Origin: Prinsepia uniflora | Taxonomy: Eukaryota > Streptophyta > Magnoliopsida > Rosales > Rosaceae | Length of the DNA stretch: 64,000 nucleotides | Assembly: GCA_032719365.1 (NCBI GenBank) | Contig: CM064872.1 | Span: forward strand, 72,170,752 to 72,234,751 | Direction of reading: 5' to 3' | In this document: one piece after another, positions 13,664 through 25,121 of the stretch | Layout of the letters: each line of letters begins with the position of its first letter | Position numbering within the stretch: position 1 is the stretch's first letter | Position numbers and translations under genes: made by a program | Notes under the pieces: generated by a model | What the model saw: only the letters and a program-made list of their open reading frames with translations | What the model was told of the DNA's origin: nothing | The model's database searches: none

Positions 13664-13852
13664 TGTAAGACCTGTGTCTTGGAAAGAACAGTAAACAATC
13701 TCACATCGCCCGGAGAGGGAAATGTGAAGTGTCTTATATGTATAAGCACGTATCTATCTAGCACGAGGCATTTTAGTAACTCACTAGCTTTGGATTCTTT
13801 AAAAACTCATAAATTAAGAGAGTTTGGGCTGGAGCAATTCCAAGATGGGTGA
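13664..13852 (+). repeat. Cassandra 3' LTR, proximal part
   Basis: It begins TGTAAGACCTGTGTC after the purine stretch and runs to GATGGGTGA, where solo LTR S3 interrupts it inside the 5S-like C-box region. It resumes at 19627. Confidence 0.9.
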
Positions 13853-14942
13853 TGTCAGGACCGGTCCCAAATCCCCCGAGATTAACGTGGGACCCGCCTG
13901 ATCCCATTTGACACCACGTGTCAGACCAGGGAAAATTTCATCTCTGCCCTCGCCGGGGCTATCAGAGTGCATCGGGATCGTAGGAGGAGGGGAGTGATGT
14001 CTCGTCTCTGCTACAGCCCGCATCCGCGATCAACCTGAAGGGCATTAAAACATTAAAAGTCGTGAGTGGACAAAATAATATTTTTATTAAAAACATTTTC
14101 GCATAAAGACATTTATGCCCTTCATAAAAACATACGCATGCATTCCAAAAACCGTTTAGTAAAACATTCATCAAATCATTCAATTTATCAAACATATTCT
14201 TGAAATCATTCAAGGGTTCATGCCCGGTTCCCATAAACCGTCATGACCCACAAATCCATTTGGGTCCTCGATCCGAAATCACAACTCAAAAACCATCAAT
14301 CAAAACATGGGAACTTAGCCCCAAATCATGTCACGTGGGTCTCCGCCCCAAACCATTTCCAAAACATTGTTTATGGGGTCGCCGCCCAAATCACTTTCTA
14401 ACTCATAAAACACGAGGTCTCTGCCCCCAATTCACTTTATAAAATCTTATAAGTATCGTCATACGTATAACCCATCCTAGGCACTTCCGAAGAAGATGCC
14501 AACTCGGGGCATACAGCCCCTAGGGAACACATCCCCGATATAGTCACGATTAATCATATATATCTAGTGTGCACACTACTCGGGGTCTCACTCCGAGTCT
14601 TCTCCCAAGAATCTCCATCTGGGAGGCTCAATCACTGGATCTAGTCCGAGCTCTCTCTCTGGATCTAGTCCACACATCTCTCCGGAATCTGGTCCGGGAC
14701 CACATCATATCTCGTAACCACCACTCCTAGAACGGGATCCCTATGGGGATACCCATTCTGTTCTGTGGATCGTGACTCTCCAGGTCGACGCTGGAGGAGA
14801 CCATATAAACATATGGAGGGTTCATTCATTCATTTCAAATACTTTCTTTCTTTCTCAAAACTCATTTCTCAACTGGGTCTCATACCCGATTCATCTCAAC
14901 GGGATTCCTCGAATCCGATTCAAATCAGTTTCACAGGCCTTG

Positions 14943-17590
14943 TGACAGGACCTGCCCCGATCCTCTTTGGGACCACATGGGGACGTGCCCTGCTCCCGTC
15001 TGACACCCAAAATAATGTTCCAATTTTAACCTTAAACGTTCAAATGCATAAAAACCAAATTAAAGTTTTACATCAAATCCGAAATAAACAGATGTCAGAC
15101 AAGGGATGAAATCCAAAACTACAAGTTGCGAGCACGACTCTAACATAAACCTGCGGGTAAAATCACCCAACAGGGATTCAGGTACGCAGAAGTAGATCTA
15201 TGCCTTAGCCTCAGGTTCCTCCTCTACCTCAGTAGCACGACCTGGAGGGGTTACCAAAACATTAAGGGTGAGTGGGCCGAAACTCAAGTTTGTAAAATCG
15301 TTTAGTAAGTAAAACATATAATTTACCCCTCTGTTTTCCAAACATGCATGCATTAGAATTTAAAACCATAAATCATATAATATGAACCATGAGGTATGTA
15401 ATAAAATCATAACATAATTTTAGCCACTGCACTATACACTCCAATCCTGACATCCCCGATGTCTGACGTCCCTGACGTCCAATAAGGTCACAGTCTCAAG
15501 GCTACGCGTGCCACTCGGGTCTCAGTTCTGAGTCCAATCCCCGAACCCTGTCCGGGTACGGCATCTCAAATGCCTAGCGTCCTAGACGCTCGACGTCCCT
15601 GACGTCAAATAAGCAATCCTACTCCTGAGTCATTTTACGGTCCGGTTCCTCCGTATAATGACCCCTCACAGGCAATGCGCTATGACCACTCCGGGGTACC
15701 ACATCCGGAGGAGACAGTATCATAAGAATGGATCTATACAGTGCAGTACCAAATACATTTTATTGATATCCACATGCAAAACATATATATACATAGATAA
15801 AATCAAAACCGAACTTTAAGTTTCATCAGACGGGGTTCAAACCCAATTACCGTGAAACGTGCCATAACCATAATTTCAATATCATCAAAACCATTTCTTG
15901 ATTCTAGCATGTGAACATATAAGTAAATCGGAAAATATTTAAGCATGCAAGTGTTTAATGAAATCAGGCCCACTCACAGTACGATCCCGTAGTGAACCTG
16001 CGCGTACGAACTTGTACCGGGATTTATCGTACAATTCCTGTCAGTCCAAATCACAAGTAAGGGTCACAACAAGTCTTAAACATTTGACCAAAAAGTCCGA
16101 AACAGAAACCGGCTCGGGGAAACCGTCAACACGTTTCCCGAGACAACCGGCCCTAGACTGACCCTCCTAACAATCCCAGATCAACATGGTTAATTCACCA
16201 AAAATGTTCAGAATGATGAGAGGAACAAAAGTCATGTTGATCATGATCGGAGATAAGCCCCAACGCGCCCTCACGCGCCGCCCAAAGTGGCTGCGCGTGA
16301 AAGTCACGCGCTTGACACTGTAGCTGCTACAGTGTCACCTTCCTCACCCGATAGCCCTGCTATTCGGACCTTCAGCCCGCGATATGACCCGGGCAATTAA
16401 CCCTGAATTTCAACTTGATTTCAATCCAATTTGATCCTAACATGTTATTTACACATCTAATTTAAGTTCTGAGTCACTAATCAACCTCGACAAGTCCCCA
16501 ATCGACCCATCGACCCGTGATAAACCAATCGGGTCAATCACCAGAACTTACTGGTTTCCAAACCAAAATCAAATTAACCTCCCAGTAAGCTTCCTAAGGC
16601 TAAAACGAACTAAAACAAATGATCAATTTACCAAGGTATTACCTGTAAGTGATCGTCCAAATCTCTGCAACTCCACTGAAACAGGAACCTCATTTCCAGG
16701 CCAACAGTGGCTGGTTCCTCTCGAATTTGATATGGCTAAGTTCCAATTGCTCCCAGAAAGCTAAACCAGACCTTGGTTTGGTCCAACGATCACCAGAAAT
16801 TGAAAACCCAATTTCCCTCCAAAATTTCCCGAAATGGCTTCTCTCTGGTTCCTCTCCTATCTTCAGTCCTTTCAACAGAGTGAAGCTCATTCACTACTTA
16901 ATCAGTTTAAAACATTTCAAGCCGTCCCAGAGGCTCGTGGAAGCCTCACTGTCCACTGAACTTTGTTCCCCGAAAAAACTTCGAATCTTCATTAATCAAT
17001 TCGACCGTGCAGGTGGATGGTTCAGCCCACGATCTAAAGCAATAGACAGCCCTTCCTTTCCAGCACACAATTGCATAAACAATTGCACACTGAACCACCG
17101 CACATGGTGGTGTCGTCCATGGTCCCCCGCGGTTGCTACAGTAACCAAGGCAAAATGACCAAAATGCCCCTGGTTCAATAATTACTAAAATGCCCCTCAC
17201 TTTCTAGACCCGTAACTCAGCCATATGAAGTCCGATTTCGGCGTGCCGCCTGTCTACGGACTCAGGGCATCGAGACCTACCTAACGGTCCTTGGGTCGAG
17301 TGAAAATTAGTTGCCAAACGAAAAGTCAACATTTTCGCCCCTAAAGTTTAAATTACGGTAATGCCCCTGAACTTCCGATAGTCATAACTTCCTCCCTGAG
17401 CGTTCGAATTGGACGTGCCACCTGTCTATGGACTCGTGACATTCCGAACTACGTCACGGTCATTGGTCAAAGTCTGTTTGACCCACAAATCAAAAAGTCA
17501 ACAATTTGGCCATACCATTCACAAGGGTAAAAACGTCAATTCATCCATTAAATTACAATATTAAAATCCTCGAATTTCCGGGGTGTTACA
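14943..17590 (-). mobile_element. Solo LTR S4, nested in S3
   Basis: It begins TGACAGGACCTGCCCCGATC and ends CCGGGGTGTTACA. The perfect duplication CCTTG is at 14938-14942 and 17591-17595. Length is 2,648 bp. Its paired motif differs from the other copies: GTGAGTGGGC at 15268-15277 and GCCCACTCAC at 15968-15977, both changed so that they remain complementary. The GC foldback is at 16263-16310. The 169-codon ORF at 16649-17158 has no domain or family I recognise and lies wholly within the repeat. Confidence 0.85.
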
Positions 17591-17610
17591 CCTTGGCCTA
17601 AATCCACAGT

Positions 17611-17970
17611 TCAACTGGGTCTCATGCTCGAATTATCATTTCACAAACTGAACTGGGACTCAAGCCCGATATCCCAACCAATTGGGCCTTACGCTCGGAA
17701 CCATAAAGCAACAGGACCTCAAGTCCGATTTCACAACTAACGGGGCCTTAAGCCCGACATCTCAACTAAATGGGCCTCAGGCCCGATATCATAAATCAAC
17801 GGGGCATCAAGCCCGATAGTAACACTAACTGGGCCTCAAACCCGAATCGTAAACCAAATGGACCCTCGGTCCGATCGTACCACACAAATGGACCCTCGGT
17901 CCGATTTCTCGTCAATTCAAATGGACTCCAAGTCCGAGAATTGTAAATCAAAAGGGTCTCATGCCCGATT
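17611..17970 (-). repeat. Tandem array of about 33-bp units in S3
   Basis: About ten to twelve diverged units of the form ACTGGGCCTCAAGCCCGAT plus an AT-rich spacer of roughly 12-16 bp. The array sits in the variable segment between the paired GTGAGTGGAC motifs, where S2 carries its different TTTAAAGACTCGG array. Confidence 0.75.
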
Positions 17971-19626
17971 TCATATTTCTAAATCCAAAATCCATTTATT
18001 AAATTCTCGTTGAAAACCTAGAACATATATGCATCGTATAAAACTGGAAATCTCGAAATACGTGCAAATACGTAAATCCTAGGCTAGCACAAACAAATGC
18101 ACTCATGGAATCACAAAACATATATTAAAACAATTATAAAACATTTATGCATGCATCAATTTCGAGAGAAGGGTCCACTCACATACCGTCCGAAGCCGCG
18201 TCTCGATAAGCGTGCCATAACCGACTCTCAGGTAAATCGTCTCCTCCGGGATTCCCGAACCTGTCCAAATTCATTTAGAGGGTTATTAACTACTTAAATA
18301 ACCCCTCACTAAAGTCCCGTAATTTTCCGGAATTTCTAACTATTTTTAAACGCGAACCTAAACCTTCGAACAACCTGAAACCTATCGAAACGATGTCCGA
18401 TTGACACGAAACCAGTCCCAAAATGTTCGTTACATCGAATAGATGAAATTACATGTTGGAAACTTCCCCAAAAGACTGGACACGTGCCCTCACGCGCCCA
18501 AAATAGGCCATGCGCGTGGGCCTCACGCGCCAGGGTACTGTTCATCTTCTTCCCTGCGACAGACCGGTCCGACCGGTTCGACTGTGCAGTCTGGTCCAGA
18601 TGGACCGTCGTGACCGGTCCGGCCCTCCTACTCCCTCATTTTCTTCCTTTTTCTTCCACCTAAAACCTTCAAATATCCACGGTTCAATTTTTGAACCTCA
18701 CGGTTCAATTTTCCAAAACCTCCCCAGAGGTCTCTCAACCTCCAATCTCCCTCAAAACCTCCCTAATAGCTTCCTAGTAACCTAATACACAAACTCTAAT
18801 CAACCAAAACCGATCATAACGTCAAAAATTGAAAATGAGGAAAAATGGCCAAAACCGATACCTTTCGGGTTTTGGGCCTCCGCCGTGCACGGTGGCTCCA
18901 TCCTGGCCGGCCACCACGTCCCAGCAACCACACTTAATCTCTGGCATCTCAGTCATGATCACTGGTCAAGGGTTTGAAGGGTTGGATTTGGGTGAAGGTT
19001 AAACGGGTTTGTTTGGGAACAAAGAAAATGGTCGATGAAAAATGCAAGGGAATGGTGAGATGCATGAATGGGAAGGGTTGGCCAGTGGATGGGTGACACT
19101 TGTCACTCATCCATTGGTCCACTAAAATTAACTGGGCCCACAAAAGACAAAATTGCTCTTTTTTCCTCGTAAAACGTGTCGTTGTAAATAGTTCCCCGGA
19201 ACTTCCGTGAACCGTAACTTAGCCGTCGAATGTCCAAATTCGACGTGCCGCCTGTCTACGGATTTGTATCATCCTGATCTACGTAACGGTCTTCGGTCCT
19301 CGGCCGTTGGACCTTCCGGGTCAAAAGTCAACTTTTGGCCCAAATTACCAAATTGCCCTTGAACTTTCGAACGTCATAACTTCCTCCTCGGACGTCGGAA
19401 GCGAGCGTGTCACCTATCTATGAACTCGTGACGTCACGAACTACGTCACGATCATCGGCCAAAGTCCATTTGACCCCCTGAACGAAAAGTCAATGATTTG
19501 CCCATTCTAGGGGCAAAATCGTCATTTCACCCGAATGTCCGCTAATTCTCGTCTAATCTCCAATTAGTCTCGCTAATCCGTCATTAATCCTTAATTAATC
19601 CCGTTAATTTGGGACGGGTCATCACA

Positions 19627-19726
19627 GGTGATATACTGGGAAGTTGCACGTGAGTTCTCAGAAATAAAATCGTGAGGGCTGAGCCCAAAACGGATAATAT
19701 CATGCTAGATGGGTCGAGTCGTGACA
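19627..19726 (+). repeat. Cassandra 3' LTR, distal part
   Basis: It resumes GGTGATATACTGGGAAGTTG, completing the C-box region split at 13852, and ends GGTCGAGTCGTGACA. It is followed by ATTTT, the imperfect partner of ATTTG before 10195. Confidence 0.9.
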
Positions 19727-20254
19727 ATTTTCCTCGGCCTCGCACCACCAACCATCACTAGAAGTCTCGAATGGTCGAAGCCATTGCGAATCCCACTCTC
19801 CATCTCAATCTTTTCGTCCCCTTCTCTCCTTTTTTTCTTACATGGAGCTGATTTTGATGGCAAATGAATTTTCTATTCTTAAAATTGTAGTTTGTGAATC
19901 AATGTGCTCAAATTGGGTATGAGACCACGCAACTTTTGATGTTGTTGGTTTGGTTAAATTCAACAAAGACGATTTTGTGGGATTGGTGCGTACAAGATCG
20001 ATTGTAATGAAAAGAAACCAATCGGCCATCTCCTCCATCAATCAATCTCAATCGAACCCCCTCACTCTCAGTCACTGCACACAAAAAAAAAAAAACCAGT
20101 AAAACTGGTGAAGAACCAAACCAAATTAGCTCATTCAATTTTCGATTGAAATTGGGATTGGAGCAGGGAACCGAACCATATCCAAACCGATTCTCCAATC
20201 AATTTAGTTTCAGTTTTAGTAAAAAAAACCAAACTAAAAAATCGATTAACACCC

Positions 20255-22317
20255 TTAATTATATGTATTAAATAAATTGAGATTATTAATTTTTGTGTCA
20301 AAATGAATTTTATTATTTTAAGAAACAATTAATTTCAATGATGACATACGAATAAGAAAAATTAATTAATCCTAATAAAATGAAACACAATTACTATGAT
20401 ACGGCTTTGTAGCATTAAATAATCTATTTTTGTAGATAAGCATTGAACAAAGAAGTTTTGCTTTACATCTCATTTTTAGTAGTTTGCACAAGAGAGAGGG
20501 TTTGAGTGCCACCAAAAGGGTCGACCCAATGAGATTGGAAGGGGAGGGAGGGACTTGATTGGGCGTGGCCATTGTTCCCTTCACTCCAAACAAGAGGGCA
20601 TGAAAATATGTATATTATTGCCACTTAAATAAGCTTAAACACGTATATAATTACCCAATTTGGATCTTCTTCTCTGTGCATTAGATCTCTTTCAAGTGAT
20701 CAAATCATGGGTCGACCTTTATATATCTAATCTTTTTTTCTTTTCTTTTTTTAAAGTAGAATACTGGAACCCATATGCCATGCCTACCTAGGTCACTGTA
20801 TGCACTATGACATTGCTCCACTTCTTTTTTCTTTCAAAGCTTTTGTTTAATTTTTTTTTTCAACGAAGGCCCTGTTTGGTCTGGTTGTTTAAAGTCAGTC
20901 CAATATAAAATTAGAATCCTACGATGATTTTTGCATTTTTTGTTAAACAAAAAAGTTTTAGGAATTTATTTTAAATTAATCCTGCTATCTCTCAAACAGT
21001 TAATGATTTATCTAATAAGTAATGCTATTGAATTATATTTTATGATCTCATTACAGGAAAAAGAATTTGGTATGCACTAGTGGCATTCATTACAATAACT
21101 AGTTGTTAATTAATATTTTATATGTCATATAATATATTTAAAAATGAACCGTCTTGTAATCACATAATTAGTTCTTACACGAAATTATATTATTTTTGAA
21201 ACAAATATTTTATTGAAATAATTTAAGATAGTACAAAAATTTGTAATTTGGATAAATTCACGAAGGACAGAAATAAAATAAAATAAAATAATATTAGGAC
21301 TATCAAACTAGATAAGTGATGTATTAGGATTTATCTAATATATTAATTAACCAGTTTTTTATGAGTTATTAAGCAATTAATTCAGTTGTTTAAAAGTGCG
21401 GTTGACATAGTTGTTCATGATGCATTACAAAAATGCATATATTCTCGAGAGAAAACTAAGTTCTACAATCACTTAAATAGAATGATAATAGACGAAAATA
21501 CTTTTAACATTTTATCCATTGTTAAAAATTTATTAATTCATGATCCGAGACATTTTCTTCTTTGTATTCTTCAAATACAAAATTAAATATTCTAAACAAC
21601 CATTAAATAGTGATTAAGCTCAATCAATCCAACTCCAGAGTCTTGGTTTGGACCAACCATTTGATGGCTACATTGATGATATATGTATATAGACACATCT
21701 CGCATCAATCAAAAGTATATTGTGCCCTTTTACATGGCGGGGTCTAGACCAATTGGTCCCTTCCCTTGCCCTTACCCTAACCCTAAGGGCCTAACCCTAA
21801 AGTATAGGGCAACGATGGATAAATAGTAGCAAACTCAGGAGGAGTGTGAGTCTGGGATATCACATGCCCAATCAAGATCAGTGGGACCTTGTACTCTTCA
21901 TCTATATACATCAAGGGGTTTGAATGGTCAAGCTCCAAATAATTGGTGTTCATGTGAAACATTGGATACCATCCCTTTTCATCTTATAATTAATCTCTCT
22001 CTATATATACACATTACATTTTCCCTGCTTAATTTACCTTCCATGTTCTTCTTTTACTATCCATTTTCCTTCTCTTTAACATAATTTCACCATATGTAAC
22101 ACACTGAAAAGTGAAAGGTAACAAGCACTATGTTGCTACAAAAAATATAATATTAAAGGCTATGGTTTTCATTCTCACGATAAACCATCAAATATAATAT
22201 TAATTTTACATACATTATGTATATAATTAACGTGTATGTAAACTATTATCAATTATTAATAAGTATTTTGATCAATAAAATGATGAGGCTTAAGAATCAA
22301 AACGAAAGCTTTATAAG
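20255..22317. other. AT-rich intergenic DNA
   Basis: No gene is supportable. An AAAAT microsatellite lies near 21270-21290. Near 21770-21800 three copies of a telomere-type ACCCTAA phrase occur close together. Short ORFs (for example 21386-21586) show no domain. Confidence 0.55.
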
Positions 22318-22766
22318 TACGTAGAGGGAAATGAAAGAATGATGAAAGAGATAACGGCATGAATATATTTGTCTCTTGGGAATCTATTGATTCTCTTCAA
22401 ATTGGTTGGACCGTAAGTGCGATATTTACAAGTACTTAGAAGGAAATGAAAGAGATAGAGATATAAATATAGTTGTCTCTTGGGAATTTATTGATTCTCT
22501 TTAAATTGGTTGAACCTTAAGTGCGATATTTACAAGTACTTAGAAGGAAATGAAAGAACGATGAAAGAGATATAGGTATGAATATAGTTGTCTCTTGGGA
22601 ATTTATTGATTCTCTTCAAATTAGTTGGACCGTAAGTCCGATATTTACAAGTACGTAGAGGGAAATGAAAAAATGATGAAAGAGATAGGGGTATGAGTAT
22701 AATTGTCTCTTGGGAATCTATTGATTTTCTTCAAATTAGTTGGACCGTAAGTGTAATATTTACTTT
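22318..22766. repeat. Four tandem units of about 115 bp
   Basis: Units begin GTACGTAGAGGGAAATGAAA or GTACTTAGAAGGAAATGAAA at about 22318, 22432, 22536 and 22651 and end with a phrase close to CGTAAGTGCGATATTTACAA. The second unit is about 10 bp shorter through a deletion in the GAAAGA region. Units differ by a few substitutions, so the array is fairly recent. No coding role is seen. Confidence 0.85.
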
Positions 22767-23638
22767 ACGAGCAAAATCTCTTGTTCAAGTCCAAGATGAC
22801 CTTTATATTTATGGGATATAATTATTGCTACATATATCTTTAAAGATTACAAATAAATATATACGAAAATATTTAGATACTTTTATGATTTTTTGTATAT
22901 TAAAATGATTTTAGTTTATTTTAAGCCGAATAAAATAATATCTTACTGTCTAATGATATACATTATCCATTGCTCGAAGTTGATCTTCCAATATAAAAAA
23001 TTTCAAAATTTAGCATGCAAAATTAATGTACCATATTAAAATGTAAGTTAGCATAAAAAAATATTAACTTGTAAGTTTCATATAAAACACTTATAATTTA
23101 AGTGGTTGGACAATTATAAAAGAAAAACCTACCAAATATAACAAAATATAAATTGAAAATACAAGTTGATGTTTAGCAAATAATAATAAAAATAGTTTGT
23201 GTAATAACAGGTTGATATTTAGTAATTTGAAAATGAAAATAATTTTCTTTGTACGGATTCTGCCTAAAAAAGGTTAAACAAAAAGAAAAAACCACACGGG
23301 AGAAATATTAAATTTGGAGGGTAATGTAGAAATTTTACCGACAAAAGAGACGCGTGTCGTTGAATCGAAGCGTCCCAGCACCCAGAGGCCGAGACATAAA
23401 GGCAACCAGAGTTTAGTGGCGCGCTTGGTTCGAACTCAATGACACAGTGAATAGCGCTCAACCAATAGAGCCGTTGACTATTTGACCTGACTCCAACGCC
23501 AACGGCAGGTGCGGTGTCGATAAAACCACCCGGCTGTGACGGAAACACCACCAACAGTCTATCTTACTTTTTAATTTTTTTTTTAAAAGGAAAAAGAATT
23601 TGATCCCTACGCAGGGACATTTCGGTAAAACTAATTTC
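22767..23638. other. Intergenic DNA upstream of the SAC51-like gene
   Basis: AT-rich to about 23280, then more balanced from about 23340 to 23550, just before the TATA-like site. The minus ORF at 23264-23554 lies in this upstream stretch and has no recognisable family. Confidence 0.5.
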
Positions 23639-23645
23639 TATATAA
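23639..23645 (+). promoter_or_regulatory. TATA-like box of the SAC51-like gene
   Basis: TATATAA is followed about 30 bp later by a CT-rich initiator-like stretch (CTCTCCTCAAG, then CTCTCTCTTTTTCTCTCC), typical of plant 5' leaders. The start site near 23670 is inferred. Confidence 0.5.
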
Positions 23646-23669
23646 TCTCAGCCACCGTGCTCTCCTCAA

Positions 23670-25121
23670 GTTTAGTTTTTGACTGTATCTGCGCTCTCTC
23701 TTTTTCTCTCCGTCGCTCATCACTTTCTCTGCTTGTTCTGAAAGCTTCCTGATTTCTCTAATTCGATCTCGTCCTCTCAAGCACAGATCAAGCAATCGTC
23801 CTCTCGAATTGGATTTGCCCCACTGTAAGTTATCTTGTCGATTTCATCGCTTTTAATGGTCGATGTCTTCATATCTTTAGATCTTCGCTCTCCGTTTGGT
23901 AACCCAAAAAATTGAACAGGAGTTTTTTTTTTTAGTAAAATAGAAAAATTAAGCATTTTAATTTATATAAAAAAAACATTTTGAGCTGTTGTTTTATTTT
24001 GGTAACAATTTTGAGCAGCCAACCCTGCCTTTATCAATTCATTGAATCTGATTTACCGTTGCAGGGGACTGAGGAATTGTTCTGGGGATCGAAATATTTT
24101 TTTTGGGTAAGTCCAGAACAGCATGCGGTGGTGGCTGACTCTCTCAGTTGATGTGTATCGCAAAGTGAATTCTCTGAACCTTTACTGTAGAGTAATTCTG
24201 TAATTCTTTCCGTTTTACTGAGTTTGAGCATTGATTAGCAGATACCCTTCAATTTTCTTAGCATTTTTTACCTCTATTCTCCATGGGATCCACTTTCTTC
24301 ATCGTTGTTCCTTGGTATGTTCGTCAGATTAGTTGAGTCCAGAAAGCCATAACCTTTTCTGAACTTTTCTTATTCAATCCATTGTCATTTTGTTGTTGTT
24401 GGGTAATTTGCTTTAAGATAATCGACCCTTTTCCTATTTTTTCTGCTTGATTCTTGTTCGTCAGCACACCCTCTTCTTGTCGTTGATTCGGCCTCTCTCT
24501 CCCTCTCGTGTCAATCAATCAGCACGGATTTGTGCTTTTTTTGTGTTGAAATTGTTGTTGTTAAGACTGTTCTCATTCCAAAATATTTCAAGTGCCGGGA
24601 AGTTGTTAGTTATGGTAAGCCAAGCAGCGAGCCAAACAAGATTTCGGGCATTGAAACATATGAATGGGATCGATGGGAGCGCCACCATTATCGTTAGAGT
24701 AATAGCATGCTTTCAACCTCTCCAGGATTGCCAGGTTAGTCAAGGATAATTAAGTAGTAGTTGTTGCCAATACTTTTAATTTTTCGACATATTCGTTCTT
24801 TTTATTCATTATGGGTTGCGTTTCATGATGCCTAATGATTCTTTTGTGTTTTTTCAGGCTGAATATTTTCGACATTTGCTGAAACCTGTAACGTAGGAAG
24901 ATTTCCTGCTTTTTTTGTTCAAGTTAAGCTGGAATTTTTAGTTTATTTCATTGTAGCTGAAAGGGAGACATAAATCAACTATTTCTAGTTGTACATACGT
25001 CCTTCTGGTAAGATTTTTGTTTTGTAGAATCAGTCTATAGTTCTTGTATTTCTTTTTCATCTCTTTTAAGTTTCTAAAAGTTTCATTTGTGGTTGAACTT
25101 GTAGGTAGTTGTTTTGGTTGG
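23670..25121 (+). other. Long 5' leader of the SAC51-like gene, with introns
   Basis: The leader is long and appears spliced. Likely introns are 23825-24064 (GTAAGTTA to TTGCAG), one starting at 24107 (GTAAGTCC) with unresolved acceptor, 24735-24857 within the uORF, and 25008-25104 (GTAAGATT to TTGTAG) just before the main start. Long leaders rich in upstream ORFs are characteristic of the SAC51 family, where they repress the main ORF. The first and last boundaries are inferred and need transcript reads. Confidence 0.6.
24612..24896 (+). CDS. Conserved peptide uORF of SAC51 family, split by an intron
   Basis: Exon 1 (24612-24734, 41 codons) and exon 2 (24858-24896, 12 codons and TAG) join in phase 0 to a 53-residue peptide. 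It opens MVSQAASQTRFRALKH, has the core TIIVRVIACFQPLQDCQ and ends AEYFRHLLKPVT. From memory, the same peptide, of similar length and ending, is the conserved uORF of Arabidopsis SAC51 and its SACL homologues. There it limits translation of the main ORF, and thermospermine relieves that block. The intron runs 24735-24857 (GTTAGTCAAG to TTTTCAG). If it is retained, the peptide ends at TAA after four extra codons and loses the conserved tail. The stop lies about 225 bp, or about 128 nt after splicing, before the main ATG. Confidence 0.93.

Larger units (their letters stand above)
13853..19626 (-). mobile_element. Solo LTR S3, inserted in the Cassandra 3' LTR
   Basis: It begins TGTCAGGACCGGTCCCAAAT and ends ATTTGGGACGGGTCATCACA. 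The two ends are inverted repeats matching at 17 of 20 positions. The flanking duplication GGTGA (13848-13852 and 19627-19631) is perfect. Without the nested S4 (14943-17590 and its duplication) it is about 3,121 bp, almost the same size as S2. GTGAGTGGAC at 14062-14071 faces GTCCACTCAC at 18173-18182. A diverged GC foldback lies at 18481-18533. No gene is recognisable. Confidence 0.85.
10195..19726 (+). mobile_element. Cassandra TRIM retrotransposon, both LTRs split
   Basis: Cassandra is a non-autonomous miniature LTR retrotransposon whose LTRs carry a 5S rRNA-like domain. Here the 5' LTR is 10195-10269 plus 13389-13602 and the 3' LTR is 13664-13852 plus 19627-19726. Each rejoins to 284 bp once one copy of the inserted 5-bp duplication is removed. 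Between them lie the primer-binding site TGGTATCAGAGC, about 60 bp of internal DNA and the purine stretch AAGGGGATGGA. The 5S-like landmarks AACTCCAAAGTTAAACGAG and GATGAGTGACCC are visible in the 5' LTR. Flanking duplication is imperfect (ATTTG/ATTTT). There is no coding capacity, as expected for a TRIM. Confidence 0.9.
9743..20254. mobile_element. TIR element interrupted by the Cassandra nest
   Basis: GGGTGTTAATTGGT at 9743 and ATCGATTAACACCC ending at 20254 are inverted repeats matching at 12 of 14 positions. The subterminal DNA on both sides is rich in AACCAAACC and ACCGAACC, as in many non-autonomous hAT-like plant elements. Without the Cassandra nest the host would be about 975 bp. I could not find a convincing 8-bp target duplication, so the superfamily is uncertain. 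Nothing in the two flanks (9743-10194 and 19732-20254) reads as a transposase. Confidence 0.5.

Noticed and set aside
16649..17158. 169-codon plus-strand ORF as a gene
   Set aside because: It lies wholly inside solo LTR S4, is not kept open in sister copies as far as I can read, and has no recognisable domain.
23264..23554. 96-codon minus ORF as a divergent gene
   Set aside because: No domain, no splice or promoter context, and it overlaps the upstream region of the SAC51-like gene.
25044..25121. Upstream in-frame ATG as the start of the SAC51-like protein
   Set aside because: It lies within a probable leader intron (25008-25104), and the extension is hydrophobic Phe-rich text that does not look like the family N-terminus.
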